DNA from: a virus
Length of the DNA stretch: 39,031 nt
IMG/VR virus record: IMGVR_UViG_3300034523_000184
Location: 1-39,031 of that record
Strand: one strand, 5' to 3'
The notes beneath the pieces are model-generated. The model did not search any database. It was not told where the DNA came from and was given only the letters and a program-made list of their open reading frames with translations. Position 1 is the first letter of the stretch. Each line of letters opens with the position of its first letter. This document shows, piece by piece, positions 30,197 to 38,762 of this stretch. The position numbers and the translations under genes were made by a program.

Positions 30197-30676
30197 ATGA
30201 GTAAGCGTCGCTGGAAATTGATTCGCCCAACCTCTTTGCGCAACGCCATGGAGCTATGCAAGGAGTACGCACGGGAAGTGCACAACAAGGGCATGCAACG
30301 CATCTCCGACGAGATGGGCGTCACTGATCACTGGACCGTTTACAAATGGCTGCAAACGGCGCGCATGCCAGCCTGCATGATCCGCCCCTACGAACAGGCT
30401 TGCGGCTGCGACTACATCACCCGCTGGATCGCTGCCAGCGCTGGACGCCTCACCATCGAAATCCCGTCGGGCCGCAAATGCGCAGCCGAAGACATGCAGG
30501 CTCTGCAGGAGCTGCTGAACACTGCGGCCGGAAAGCTGATGGCGTTCTACGCCAAAAACAGCGAAGCCGACGAGACCCTCTCGGCCATTCAGTCGGCCAT
30601 GGAATCGCTTGCCTGGCACCGGGGCAACGTAAGCCAGAGCAGCAACCCTCAGCTCGACTTTGGAGAGCAGCCATGA
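30197..30676 (+). CDS. Phage HTH protein of the early region
   Basis: A 159-residue protein. It has a helix-turn-helix (EYAREVHNKGMQRISDEMGVTDHWTVYKWLQTARMP, about 15-50) in which the MGVTDHWTVYKWL part would read DNA. The C-terminal half is helical with AEDMQALQELLNTAAGKLM. I recall similar proteins in Mu-like Pseudomonas phages before the transposase. The start ATG 30197-30199 has GGAGG 8 bases upstream. It overlaps the next gene by 4 bases. It may regulate the phased array just before it. Confidence 0.75.
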   Translation: MSKRRWKLIRPTSLRNAMELCKEYAREVHNKGMQRISDEMGVTDHWTVYKWLQTARMPACMIRPYEQACGCDYITRWIAASAGRLTIEIPSGRKCAAEDMQALQELLNTAAGKLMAFYAKNSEADETLSAIQSAMESLAWHRGNVSQSSNPQLDFGEQP

Positions 30677-30975
30677 GCGCAACCATCTCAGCATCAGCAC
30701 GTGTCTTGCGCGTACTGAAAGCGTTGAAAGGCCACACCGTCACAGGGCTCAGCAACACGGAACTCGCGAAGCTGACCGGCGACAGCCCGAGCAATATCAC
30801 TCGCGCCATGCAAACCCTTATTGAAGAAGGGCTGGCGATGAAGCTCGACAACGGACGGTTTGCACACTCGGTTGGAATGCTGCAGATCGCCCAGGCTCAT
30901 GCCGAGCACATGGCACGACTGCAAGGACGGATGCAGGAAATTAACCAGCGCATAGCCGCTGGCTCGACGAACTAA
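30673..30975 (+). CDS. IclR-type winged-helix protein
   Basis: A 100-residue protein with an IclR-like winged helix: SASARVLRVLKALKGHTVTGLSNTELAKLTGDSPSNITRAMQTLIEEGLAMKLDNGRFAHS. A C-terminal helix follows (MARLQGRMQEINQRIAAG). It lacks the effector domain of full-length IclR regulators. ATGA overlap with the gene before shows coupling. It lies upstream of the transposase module. Confidence 0.85.
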   Translation: MSATISASARVLRVLKALKGHTVTGLSNTELAKLTGDSPSNITRAMQTLIEEGLAMKLDNGRFAHSVGMLQIAQAHAEHMARLQGRMQEINQRIAAGSTN

Positions 30976-30985
30976 GGGGAATACC

Positions 30986-31918
30986 ATGGCGCGCACAAAA
31001 TTGGATGCAACAGCTGAGATCGAACTTCCCGCTCTGGATGGCGAAGCGCTGACCGCAAATCAAAATATTATGGCGACGATGCTCGGCTCACATAGCGAGG
31101 AGCGCGACCTCGTTAATCAGCTTCTTGGCCAAACGCAGATGGCAGGTGCGTTTGAAGAATTTTCCCGCACGGTGCGGACTTCAAAATTAGCTTACGTCAA
31201 AGAAAACAAGCTTTACCGAGCCCTCGTTGGACGGAAAAGTCCGCACGGTGCGGAAATCATGAGTGGTTCGTGGGAGGAGTTTTGCGGACTTCTAGGGCGC
31301 TCAGTTGATCAAGTCGACCGTGACATCGCTAACCTTCGCGCCTTCGGCGAAGAGGCCCTCGACTCAATGTCTCGCATGGGCATCGGCTACCGAGAAATGC
31401 GTCAGTATCGCCGCCTGCCGGAAGACCAGCAGGCAGCGCTGATCGAGGTCGCGAAAACCGGCGACAAGGACGCATTCATTGACCTGGCCGAAGAGATCAT
31501 CGCCAAGCACGCCAGGGAAAAAGAAGCGTTGACCCTGCGCCTGGACGAAGTGAACGCGGACTACGACGCCCAGGGCGAAGTAATGGCAGCGAAAGCCATT
31601 GAGCTGGATAAAACCAAGATAGAGCTGGAGAAAGTTCGGGGCCACATTCAAAAGCTGGCTCCGAACGAGGTCACTGAAATGATTCGGCAGGAAGCGGGCA
31701 GACAAGCCTTTGCCGTCGAATCGAGCATTCTTGGTGAGCTACGCGAAGCCCTCACAGAGCTTTCGAAGCATGCCGAAGAAACCGGTGAAGACCAGCGCAC
31801 ATTCCAGGCTGGCTTACTTCAGAACCTTGAGCTGACCCTCGCCGCCGTCCGCAGCGAGTTCTATCTGACCGACGCCCTGGTTAGTACGCCCGTCTGGCTG
31901 AACACGGCCGAGGCTTAA
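30986..31918 (+). CDS. Early coiled-coil protein (BcepMu gp11-like position; DUF3102-like)
   Basis: A 310-residue protein directly before the transposase gene. It has an N-terminal segment, then GSWEEFCGLLGRSVDQVDRDIANLRAFGEEALDSMSRMGIGYREMRQYRRLP, a pattern like DNA-binding or DUF3102 phage proteins. A long coiled coil follows (about 165-225, REKEALTLRLDEVNADYDAQG...KIELEKVRGHIQKL). The coding DNA contains two copies of a 13-bp palindrome. The function is unknown; BcepMu-like phages carry a related gene here. Confidence 0.75.
   Translation: MARTKLDATAEIELPALDGEALTANQNIMATMLGSHSEERDLVNQLLGQTQMAGAFEEFSRTVRTSKLAYVKENKLYRALVGRKSPHGAEIMSGSWEEFCGLLGRSVDQVDRDIANLRAFGEEALDSMSRMGIGYREMRQYRRLPEDQQAALIEVAKTGDKDAFIDLAEEIIAKHAREKEALTLRLDEVNADYDAQGEVMAAKAIELDKTKIELEKVRGHIQKLAPNEVTEMIRQEAGRQAFAVESSILGELREALTELSKHAEETGEDQRTFQAGLLQNLELTLAAVRSEFYLTDALVSTPVWLNTAEA
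31165..31177. repeat. 13-bp palindrome CCGCACGGTGCGG, copy 1
   Basis: CCGCAC-G-GTGCGG is a perfect inverted repeat. With its flanks it shares the longer pattern TTTyCCGCACsGTGCGGACTT with copy 2 in the opposite direction. It is in the coding region of the early coiled-coil protein. Confidence 0.8.
31241..31253. repeat. 13-bp palindrome CCGCACGGTGCGG, copy 2
   Basis: The same 13 bases, 76 bp from copy 1 and in opposite flank orientation. A half-site with the same flank, GCGGACTT, follows near 31284. It encodes a different peptide from copy 1, so shared protein sequence does not explain the repeat. Confidence 0.8.
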
Positions 31919-31921
31919 TCC

Positions 31922-33697
31922 ATGACGCCGGTACAAACCCAGCTCTTGGCTCGAATTGCCCAACAGGCAGCCAATGCCCCGCACGGCCAGCGCACCGCCA
32001 TCTACAAGGCAGGCGCAGTCGAGCTGGGCGTATCGATCCAGACCTTACAGCGCAAGCTGAAGGATACCTCCATGACCAAGCCACGTAAGCGCCGAAGCGA
32101 TTCAGGCTGCAGCGCGCTGCCTCTGAACGAAGCGCAACTGATCTCGGCGGTTCTTCTGGAGTCGATCCGGGCCAACAACAAACAATTGTCGACGGTTGAG
32201 CGCGCAGTTGAGCGCTTGCGCAGCAACAACATGATCATCGCCGGGCGTCTGGACGAGAAAACGGGTGCATTCACAGCGCTTTCAACCGGTGCAATCACCC
32301 GCGCATTGCGGGCTTATACATTGCACCCGGAACAGCTGCTGCACGACGCACCCTCGGTATCGCTCGCCAGCAAGCATCCCAACCATGTCTGGCAGGTCGA
32401 TGCATCCATCTCTACCCAGTATTACTTGGCCGATGACGGCGCACGGGCAATGAACCCTGCCGAGTTTTATGACGGCAAGCCCGCCAACCTGAGGAAGATC
32501 GAGCGCCAGCGTCTTTGGCGCTATGTCATCACAGACCACACCAGCGGCACGCTTTACCTGGAGTATGTGCTGGGCGCCGAATCTTCGGAAAACCTGTGCA
32601 ACGTCTTGATCAATGCCATGCAAAAACGGCATGAGTCGGACCCGTTCCACGGTGTGCCCTGGATGCTGATGACCGACCCAGGCGCAGCGATGACAAGCGG
32701 CATTTTTCGCAACCTGTGCCGCGCCATGTCCATCGAGCTGATCATCAATCAGGTAGGCAACGCCCGCGCCAAGGGTCAGGTTGAGCAGGCTCACAACCTG
32801 GTAGAGCGGGAATTCGAAAGCGCCTTGAAATTCCAAGCGGCCACCAGCCTGGAGCAGATCAACGACTGGGCAGGTGAGTGGATGCGTTATTACAACGCCA
32901 CTGCTATCCACACCCGCACTCAGCGTACTCGATACGGCGTCTGGCAGCTGATCAAGGCTGACCAGTTGCGCCTGGCGCCGAGCGTTGCTGTCTGCCGTGA
33001 ACTGGCGGTCAGCACCCCTGAGGAGCGCACGGTCACCACCATGCTGCGCATCTCGTTCCGTGGCGCTCAGTTCGATGTCAGCAACGTGCCAGGCGTGATG
33101 GTCGGCGAAAAAGTGTTGGTGACGCGTAACTGCTGGCGGGACAAGGACGCCGCCTTGGTGCTGCGGATCGGCGAGGACGGCCGCGAGCGCTATCACGTCA
33201 TCGAGCGCCTCGACGTGGACCAGTTTGGGTTTTCCGAGGCTTCCGCTTTGATTGGCGAAAGCTTCAAAAGCCACGCCCAGACTCCTGCTCAGCTATCGCG
33301 CAAGGTGCTTGAACAGCTCGCCACAGGCACAACCAATGAGGAGGACGCAAAGGCAGCACGCAGGGCCAAGACCCTCCCATTTGGCGGCATGATCGATCCT
33401 CACAAGCATGTCACCGACACCGTTCTTCCTGCCTACATGCCGCGCCGTGGCACTTCGTTGAGCGTGAACGTGCCCACCGTTGACCATGCGCCACTCACGC
33501 ATGTGGATGCAGCCAAGCTTCTTCGCGCCCGATTGGGTTCTACGTGGTCAGGCGAAACCTTCTCCTGGCTGCAGAAACGATTCCCTGAAGGCGTGCCCCC
33601 TGAACAGCTCGACGCCATTGAGGCTGAGCTGAACCGACCAGCAGAGGTGATGCGTCAGCCGCTCAGCCTGGTGCGTTCTGCTGCTGGAGGCGAATGA
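31922..33697 (+). CDS. DDE transposase (BcepMu TnpA/IstA-type)
   Basis: A 591-residue transposase. The N-terminal part has HTH segments (about 25-50, AGAVELGVSIQTLQRKLKD). The catalytic RNase H-like core has D160 (HVWQVDAS), D252 (LMTDPGAA) and E288 (AKGQVEQAHNLVE), a DD35E spacing. A beta-barrel-like domain follows at about 370-430. It should join prophage ends to new targets in integration and replication. It overlaps the ATPase gene by 4 bases, like MuA-MuB order. It differs from MuA in sequence, and IstA-type enzymes and BcepMu gp10 are closer. Confidence 0.95.
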   Translation: MTPVQTQLLARIAQQAANAPHGQRTAIYKAGAVELGVSIQTLQRKLKDTSMTKPRKRRSDSGCSALPLNEAQLISAVLLESIRANNKQLSTVERAVERLRSNNMIIAGRLDEKTGAFTALSTGAITRALRAYTLHPEQLLHDAPSVSLASKHPNHVWQVDASISTQYYLADDGARAMNPAEFYDGKPANLRKIERQRLWRYVITDHTSGTLYLEYVLGAESSENLCNVLINAMQKRHESDPFHGVPWMLMTDPGAAMTSGIFRNLCRAMSIELIINQVGNARAKGQVEQAHNLVEREFESALKFQAATSLEQINDWAGEWMRYYNATAIHTRTQRTRYGVWQLIKADQLRLAPSVAVCRELAVSTPEERTVTTMLRISFRGAQFDVSNVPGVMVGEKVLVTRNCWRDKDAALVLRIGEDGRERYHVIERLDVDQFGFSEASALIGESFKSHAQTPAQLSRKVLEQLATGTTNEEDAKAARRAKTLPFGGMIDPHKHVTDTVLPAYMPRRGTSLSVNVPTVDHAPLTHVDAAKLLRARLGSTWSGETFSWLQKRFPEGVPPEQLDAIEAELNRPAEVMRQPLSLVRSAAGGE

Positions 33698-34878
33698 TGT
33701 TGAAGCTAAAGCAAGTACTGAAAGGGCTGGGTCGACCTCAGTCGGCTCTGGCTGAGTCGCTGAAACTCAGCGCAGCCACCATCGCCCAACTGATCAACCA
33801 CGGTCAATGGCCTCGCAGCTTGGACAGTGCGGACTTGCAAGGGCGCATTCGAGCGTTCCTGGTCGAGTCAGGGGCCAATGATTCCGACATCGCCAACGCG
33901 TTTGAAAAAGTGGACCTGCCGTGCGTCAACACGGCAGGTCCGGCCCTAAATGAAGAGCCGTCCGGGGAGGACGAACCCATGCTACTACCAAAACAAACAC
34001 TCAAGGCATCGACCCGCAAGGTATTTGGAATGTTCCGCGACCCCTTTGACGAGCTGCAGAGCGCCAAAGACATGTGGGTCAGCCCCGATATTCGCTACGT
34101 CCGCGAGGCGATGTACCAGGTGGCTCGGCACGGCGGCTTCCTGGCGATCGAGGGCGAGTCAGGTGCGGGGAAAAGCACTTTGCGGCGCGACCTGATCAAC
34201 CGCATTCAGGAAAACAATGACCCGGTGATCATCATTGAACCGTATGTGCTCGCGTCCGAAGACAACGACACCAAGGGCAAATCGTTGAAGAGCACTCACA
34301 TCGCCGAGTCAATGATGGCAGCAGTCGCACCACTGGAAAGAGCCAAAAGCAGCCCAGAGGCACGGTTCGCCCAGTTGCACCGCGTCCTGAAAGAGTCCCA
34401 CTCTGCTGGTTATCGTCACTGCCTGGTCATCGAGGAGGCGCACAGCCTTCCGATCCCGACGCTCAAGCATCTCAAGCGCATCCTGGAGCTGGAGATCGGT
34501 TTTACCAAACTGGTCAGCATCATCATGATCGGCCAGCCGGAACTGGGCGTAAAACTGAGCGAGCGCAACGCTGACGTGCGTGAAGTCGTACAGCGTTGCG
34601 AGCGCGTGACACTGCCCGCGATCGAGGGCGGTCGTCTCGACGAGTTCTTGCGGTTCCGTTTCGAGCGCGCAGGTAAAGACCTGCGCGAGATCATCGACGA
34701 AAGCGGCATCCAGGCCGTCGCCGCTCGACTGTCACAGACCGGGCGCCGTGGCGGCCGTGATGAGTCGATCTCACTTCTATACCCGCTGGCCATCGGAAAC
34801 TTGGTGATTGCCGCGATGAACCTTGCGGCCGAGCTGGGCGTGCCCGTGGTTAACGCCGACATCGTGAAGGGGGTCTGA
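33694..34878 (+). CDS. AAA+ transposition ATPase (MuB/IstB-ExeA-like)
   Basis: A 394-residue target-selection ATPase. An N-terminal helix-turn-helix (SALAESLKLSAATIAQLINHGQWP, about 17-40) is like the DNA-binding part of MuB. The AAA+ core has Walker A GESGAGKS (154-161) and Walker B CLVIEEAH (243-250), then a likely sensor I in SIIMIGQPELG. It should bind target DNA, activate the transposase and give target immunity. It follows the transposase with a 4-base overlap. Confidence 0.95.
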   Translation: MMLKLKQVLKGLGRPQSALAESLKLSAATIAQLINHGQWPRSLDSADLQGRIRAFLVESGANDSDIANAFEKVDLPCVNTAGPALNEEPSGEDEPMLLPKQTLKASTRKVFGMFRDPFDELQSAKDMWVSPDIRYVREAMYQVARHGGFLAIEGESGAGKSTLRRDLINRIQENNDPVIIIEPYVLASEDNDTKGKSLKSTHIAESMMAAVAPLERAKSSPEARFAQLHRVLKESHSAGYRHCLVIEEAHSLPIPTLKHLKRILELEIGFTKLVSIIMIGQPELGVKLSERNADVREVVQRCERVTLPAIEGGRLDEFLRFRFERAGKDLREIIDESGIQAVAARLSQTGRRGGRDESISLLYPLAIGNLVIAAMNLAAELGVPVVNADIVKGV

Positions 34879-34879
34879 C

Positions 34880-35197
34880 ATGACTCATCTTTCCTTGGTG
34901 CCAGCCCGCCCTAAGCCACGATTGAGCCTTCTGGCTCCCGAGTTTCAACCTCTGCTTTCAACGTTCAATGACCTGACCCGCGACATCCGCAACGCCGGTG
35001 TCGCGATCCAGTCGCTTCGCTTTCTCGACAACCGCATCGTGGTATCGACTTACGATATCGACGTCATTGCACGCCGCTTTGCGCACGAGATCCGTAGCCA
35101 GAGCAGCAAGACGCAGGATGGTGAGACGCGTCACTCGGTGAAGATTCGCGGGATCTACGTCAGTTGGTTTTCCCTGGTGAAGGAGCAAGACCAGTGA
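34880..35197 (+). CDS. Early protein of unknown function
   Basis: A 105-residue basic protein without a motif I know. It reads QPLLSTFNDLTRDIRNAGVAIQSLRFLDNRIVVSTYDIDVIARRFAHEI. AAGGGGG precedes its start. It overlaps the next gene by GTGA. It lies between the ATPase and a group of small early genes. Confidence 0.75.
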   Translation: MTHLSLVPARPKPRLSLLAPEFQPLLSTFNDLTRDIRNAGVAIQSLRFLDNRIVVSTYDIDVIARRFAHEIRSQSSKTQDGETRHSVKIRGIYVSWFSLVKEQDQ

Positions 35198-35409
35198 GTG
35201 CCAGCTATCAAACGTTCGTGGTGAAAAACCCGAAGTCTGTCGAACTGCAAACCCCGATCCATGGCGGCCAAGTGGTTGCCTGGGCTGATGGGCACGCATT
35301 GACCGCCATGGGCGCGCTCGAAGACTTCATTCGCAGCCTGTCCTACGGCGATATCGAAAACCCTGAGCAGGCTGCGGTTGAGCTGATGGAGCGTATGAAA
35401 TGGGCGTAA
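35194..35409 (+). CDS. Small early protein, unknown
   Basis: A 71-residue protein starting at GTG 35194 with AAGGAG upstream: VSASYQTFVVKNPKSVELQT, then DFIRSLSYGDIENPEQAAVEL. No known motif. It overlaps the genes on both sides (GTGA and 10 bases), so it is translated in a chain. Confidence 0.7.
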   Translation: MSASYQTFVVKNPKSVELQTPIHGGQVVAWADGHALTAMGALEDFIRSLSYGDIENPEQAAVELMERMKWA

Positions 35410-35654
35410 GTACTAGGCAGACCACCGATCAATATCTCCTGCTTCAGGGGCGCCAGTTCGCGCTCGACCTTGTCGAGTCTTTTGGGCAACAACTTTACAG
35501 CCCTAAGGGGCTCTCGGACGCCGTCAAGCGTCTCGATGCTGCAGCAGAGAACAAGCCAGAGAGCTACGCCCTGGGCATCAACAACATCGTCGACGTGCTC
35601 AACAACGCCATTCGGGGCTTGCCCCAGCCATCACTGGTGAAAAGTCATGACTAA
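35400..35654 (+). CDS. Small early protein, unknown
   Basis: An 84-residue helical protein (DQYLLLQGRQFALDLVESFGQQLYSPKG, then YALGINNIVDVLNNAIRGL). Overlaps both neighbours. No motif known to me. GGAG lies before the start. Confidence 0.72.
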   Translation: MGVSTRQTTDQYLLLQGRQFALDLVESFGQQLYSPKGLSDAVKRLDAAAENKPESYALGINNIVDVLNNAIRGLPQPSLVKSHD

Positions 35655-35871
35655 GACCAATTGGATCTTGTTCGCCGCGTTTCTTGCCATGGTCGTAATC
35701 CAGGGGATTACCGCAGGGCAGCGTGATCGCGCCAAAAGCGATGGTCGCGTTCTGGCTGGGCTCTACAACGGCGTGCTTATCGGTCGTGGATGTGAGCCGA
35801 GCTGGGCGCCAGAGGACGCTTTGCCGGACGAGATGCCCGACCTGAATGGTCCTTTGAGTATTCGCCCATGA
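35647..35871 (+). CDS. Small early protein with N-terminal membrane helix
   Basis: A 74-residue protein with a short membrane or signal segment (WILFAAFLAMVVIQGITAG, about 6-24), then a polar acidic part (EDALPDEMPDL). One Cys. It could be an inner-membrane protein exposed to the periplasm. It overlaps both neighbours. Confidence 0.7.
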   Translation: MTKTNWILFAAFLAMVVIQGITAGQRDRAKSDGRVLAGLYNGVLIGRGCEPSWAPEDALPDEMPDLNGPLSIRP

Positions 35872-36089
35872 AAGCCGATCGATGCGGAACCATGGCGGAG
35901 CAGAAGCGCTTCACCCAGGGCTGGCTCACCGCAACACAGCGCCATCAATGCGGCACTTGCAAGAGCTGCGAGCAGAAGCCCATGCGCCTGATTCAATTTG
36001 AGTCAGTTACCTACCGCTGCACCTTGGGCGACTTTGCCACCGGCAAGACTGCTATTTGTAATCAATATGAGGCTAAACCCCGTGACTAA
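35868..36089 (+). CDS. Cys-rich small early protein
   Basis: A 73-residue protein with a likely zinc site: CGTCKSC (about 28-34) plus CTL and CNQ later. ATGA overlap with the previous gene. The pattern suits a small metal-binding fold. Function unknown. Confidence 0.72.
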   Translation: MKADRCGTMAEQKRFTQGWLTATQRHQCGTCKSCEQKPMRLIQFESVTYRCTLGDFATGKTAICNQYEAKPRD

Positions 36090-36708
36090 ATCCCAACAAA
36101 CAGCGGTACCGGTTGGCTTCTGGCAAGACGCCCAAGGCCGTATGGTTCCAGAAAGCCTGATCAAACCGATCGACATCGAGCGTGATCGGCTGGTTCGCCA
36201 ACTGGTGGGCTCCGCCAACAAGCTCAGCGGCGAATTGGCCAACCTTAAAGCCGCTGCATTCGGCGATATCGAGGCTTTTATTGAGCTGAGTGCCGAGCAG
36301 TACGGCATTGCACTTGGTGGAAAGAAGGGCAATGTCACCCTTTATAGCTTCGATGGCCGCTTTAAAATTCAGCGGTCAGTGCAGGAGTCGATCGCTTTCG
36401 ACGAAAGACTGCAGGCGGCACGCGCCCTGATCGACGAATGTCTGCGTGATTGGACTCAGGGAGCCCGCCCAGAGGTGGCCACACTGGCCAACGACGCATT
36501 CCGTACCGACTCCCAAGGCGAAATCCGCACCGCCCGCGTACTTGCGCTGCGTCGCCTGGATATCAAGGACGAACGCTGGCAGCGCGCCATGCAGGCGATC
36601 GGCGAAGCGTGCCAGGTGGTCGGCTCCAAGTCCTATATCCGCGTGTATGAGCGGATCGGTGATTCGGACCAGTACCGCGCCATCAGCCTTGATATCGCGG
36701 GGGTGTGA
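36082..36708 (+). CDS. DUF3164 family protein (Mu early region)
   Basis: A 208-residue protein of the DUF3164 type, common in the early region of Mu-like phages: FWQDAQGRMVPESLIKPIDIERDRLVRQLV, then KKGNVTLYSFDGRFKIQRSVQESIAFDERLQAARALIDECLRDWTQG. GTG at 36082 with TGAGG upstream is the best start; ATG at 36067 is possible. It is thought to be linked to replication or recombination but is uncharacterised. It is one base from the DUF2786 gene. Confidence 0.88.
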   Translation: MTKSQQTAVPVGFWQDAQGRMVPESLIKPIDIERDRLVRQLVGSANKLSGELANLKAAAFGDIEAFIELSAEQYGIALGGKKGNVTLYSFDGRFKIQRSVQESIAFDERLQAARALIDECLRDWTQGARPEVATLANDAFRTDSQGEIRTARVLALRRLDIKDERWQRAMQAIGEACQVVGSKSYIRVYERIGDSDQYRAISLDIAGV

Positions 36709-36709
36709 C

Positions 36710-37399
36710 ATGGAAGAGAACCGCATTCTCGACAAGATCAAAAAGTGCTTGGAGATGGCCAAGTCCAAAACCAGCAACCCTCATGAGGCTGAGACTGCGC
36801 TGCGCCAAGCACGCCTGCTGATGGAGAAATACAACCTGGAGCAAGGTGATGTTCTTGCCAGCATGGCGTGCGAGGTTTCAATACTCGCAGGCTCTGAAGG
36901 TCCGCCACCTGCATGGCGAGCTCGACTTGTGCAGGTTGCCGCGCTGGCCTTCGGCACCAAGGTGATCATTACCACCAGCAGGTTCGGAGCCGCACGTTTT
37001 CTCCTGATCGGCTGCTCAGCCGCACCAGAATTGACCGGTTACGCCTATCAAGTACTGGCCCGCCAGCTGCAAAAGGCGCGACGTGAGTACCTGGATACTC
37101 AGAAGCGCTGCAAACGATCCACGAAAGTGGCTCGCGGCGATGCATTTGCGAACGCCTGGATCGATGCGGTACTGATAAAAATCGATGCGTTTGCCGGGGT
37201 TGAGGACAATATCGCTGAGGCAATCGAAGCGTTTGTGAAGAAAAACCACCCAGAGCTGGAGAGTTTCGAAGTCAAGCGTCGAAAACTCAAGTCACGCGAT
37301 GAGGTTGCGGCAGATGCTGGCTATCAAGCGGGTCAGTCTGCCCAGCTGCACCAGGCGGTGAATCACCAGCCTCGTGCCCGTCTGACTGCAGGAGTCTGA
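36710..37399 (+). CDS. DUF2786 family protein
   Basis: A 229-residue protein. The N-terminal DUF2786 block reads NRILDKIKKCLEMAKSKTSNPHEAETALRQARLLMEKYNLEQGDV. The rest is helical with WRARLVQVAALAFGTKV and NAWIDAVLIKIDAF. Often found in phages and conjugative elements; biochemical role unknown. The longer frame from 36446 overlaps the DUF3164 gene and is rejected. Confidence 0.88.
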   Translation: MEENRILDKIKKCLEMAKSKTSNPHEAETALRQARLLMEKYNLEQGDVLASMACEVSILAGSEGPPPAWRARLVQVAALAFGTKVIITTSRFGAARFLLIGCSAAPELTGYAYQVLARQLQKARREYLDTQKRCKRSTKVARGDAFANAWIDAVLIKIDAFAGVEDNIAEAIEAFVKKNHPELESFEVKRRKLKSRDEVAADAGYQAGQSAQLHQAVNHQPRARLTAGV

Positions 37400-37400
37400 G

Positions 37401-37958
37401 ATGCGCGTTCAGTGCCCTTGCTGCGGCGAACAGTTCCCACTGGAAGCCGGGTTTCTCGATGACGAGGGTAAGCGTCTGGCTGCTCAGTTTGCCGATATCG
37501 AGCCGCGCCTGGGTCGAGCGATCCTTGGCTACCTGCGTTTGTTCAGCCCGGCCAAGCGCGGGCTGCGCACCACTCGGGCGATCAAGCTGGTTGAGGAGCT
37601 GATGACCGCCGTCAACGCTGGGACGGTTACTCGCGATGCCAGGACCGCCGAGGCGAAACCAGCCAGTCCAGCTATGTGGACGGCCGGGATTGATCAAATG
37701 CTTGCCCAGCGGGAGCGGCTTAGCTTGCCGCTGGACAACCACCATTACCTGCGGGCCGTGGTGTTCGGCATTGCCAATGATCCTGCGCTAGCCGCCAAGG
37801 TGCATCAGTCGGAACCCAAGAAGCTCAGATCGCGCATGACCGCGCAGCAGCTGCACCAGGAGCAAATTGGCAGGATCAACAGCGACATGTTGCTGGGGAT
37901 ACTGAGTAAAGAGGACGGTGAGGGCCGCATCGCTGCACTACTGGGAGCGGAAGCATGA
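37401..37958 (+). CDS. Early zinc-ribbon-like protein, unknown
   Basis: A 185-residue protein with N-terminal CPCCGEQFPLEAGF (about 5-18), like a half zinc ribbon, followed by a helical region (IEPRLGRAILGYLRLFSPAKRGLRTTRAIKLVEELMTAV) and a basic C-terminus. Similar genes precede gemA in Mu-like Pseudomonas phages. Function unknown. It overlaps gemA by 4 bases. Confidence 0.75.
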   Translation: MRVQCPCCGEQFPLEAGFLDDEGKRLAAQFADIEPRLGRAILGYLRLFSPAKRGLRTTRAIKLVEELMTAVNAGTVTRDARTAEAKPASPAMWTAGIDQMLAQRERLSLPLDNHHYLRAVVFGIANDPALAAKVHQSEPKKLRSRMTAQQLHQEQIGRINSDMLLGILSKEDGEGRIAALLGAEA

Positions 37959-38383
37959 AGACCGACGAACGCTTGCGATTGATCAAGCTCATCCACGTGG
38001 CGCGGCGTGAGCTGGGCATGGATCGTGAGACATATGGCCTGATGCTTGCCGGAATGAAGGGCTTGGGCGGAGCGACATCCACGGCCGATCTGAGCGTTCC
38101 AAACCTTAGGTTGGTTTTGGAACAGCTCAAATCGAAAGGCTTCAAGGTCCGTCCAAACAAAAAACCAGCGCGCACCCTGGCGGCTGACCCGCAAGCGCAA
38201 AAGATCCGGTCGCTTTGGCTGGAGCTCCACGAGATGGGTGTTGTTCGAGACCCATCTGAGGCCGCATTGGCGAAGTATGTTATGGCCATGGCCAAGGTCC
38301 AGGCACTGCAGTGGCTAACAGTCGGGCAGGCGAGCCATGTAATTGAAACCTTGAAACAGTGGATGGGGAGAGTCCAGCAATGA
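37955..38383 (+). CDS. gemA: GemA-like regulatory protein (Mu gp16, DUF1018)
   Basis: A 142-residue protein of the GemA (DUF1018) family: LRLIKLIHVARRELGMDRETYGLMLAGMKGL, then QKIRSLWLELHEMGVVRDPSEAALAKYVMAM and WLTVGQASHVIETLKQWM. In Mu it changes host gene expression and DNA gyrase-linked processes. It is followed by the Mor-like gene, as in Mu, and overlaps it by 4 bases. Confidence 0.93.
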   Translation: MKTDERLRLIKLIHVARRELGMDRETYGLMLAGMKGLGGATSTADLSVPNLRLVLEQLKSKGFKVRPNKKPARTLAADPQAQKIRSLWLELHEMGVVRDPSEAALAKYVMAMAKVQALQWLTVGQASHVIETLKQWMGRVQQ

Positions 38384-38745
38384 GCACGATCCGAGCTAGT
38401 GACCTTTTGAGTGAGTCAGTCGCGCCGATTGCGAAGGTAATCCAGCAGACGCTGGGGGTTAACGCGGAATTGGCAGAAGCAACAAGCATTGAAATTACGA
38501 TGCTCTTCGCTCACCTCTGGGGCGGCCAAGTGGTCTATGTCCCCAAAGGCGTTTGTATCCAGGCATCTAAGCTGCATCAGAAGATCTACGATGACTGGAC
38601 TGGTCGTAACCATCATGAAGTGGCAACAAAGCACGGTGTGTCGGTCCAGCATGTTTACGCAGTAGTGAAGCGGATGCGCCTGGCGATTATTGCCCGAGAC
38701 CAGCACGATCTATTCGCGCCACCAGAGGAGGAAGATCTGCCCTAG
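38380..38745 (+). CDS. mor: Mor/C-family late-gene activator
   Basis: A 121-residue activator of the Mor/C family. The N-terminal dimer part includes AEATSIEITMLFAHLWGGQVVYVPKGV, with the GGQ-YVP strand. The C-terminal HTH reads KIYDDWTGRNHHEVATKHGVSVQHVYAVVKRMR (about 69-100). Mu Mor is 129 residues. It is the last early gene. It should activate the late promoters; four copies of a dyad element upstream of late genes are its likely sites. There is no second copy (a C-type gene), so it may do both the middle and late steps. Confidence 0.93.
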   Translation: MSTIRASDLLSESVAPIAKVIQQTLGVNAELAEATSIEITMLFAHLWGGQVVYVPKGVCIQASKLHQKIYDDWTGRNHHEVATKHGVSVQHVYAVVKRMRLAIIARDQHDLFAPPEEEDLP

Positions 38746-38762
38746 ACCAGTAGGATTTGCAC

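Noticed and set aside
32282-33274. 330-residue - strand frame
   Set aside because: Antisense to the transposase with its full DDE triad on the + strand.
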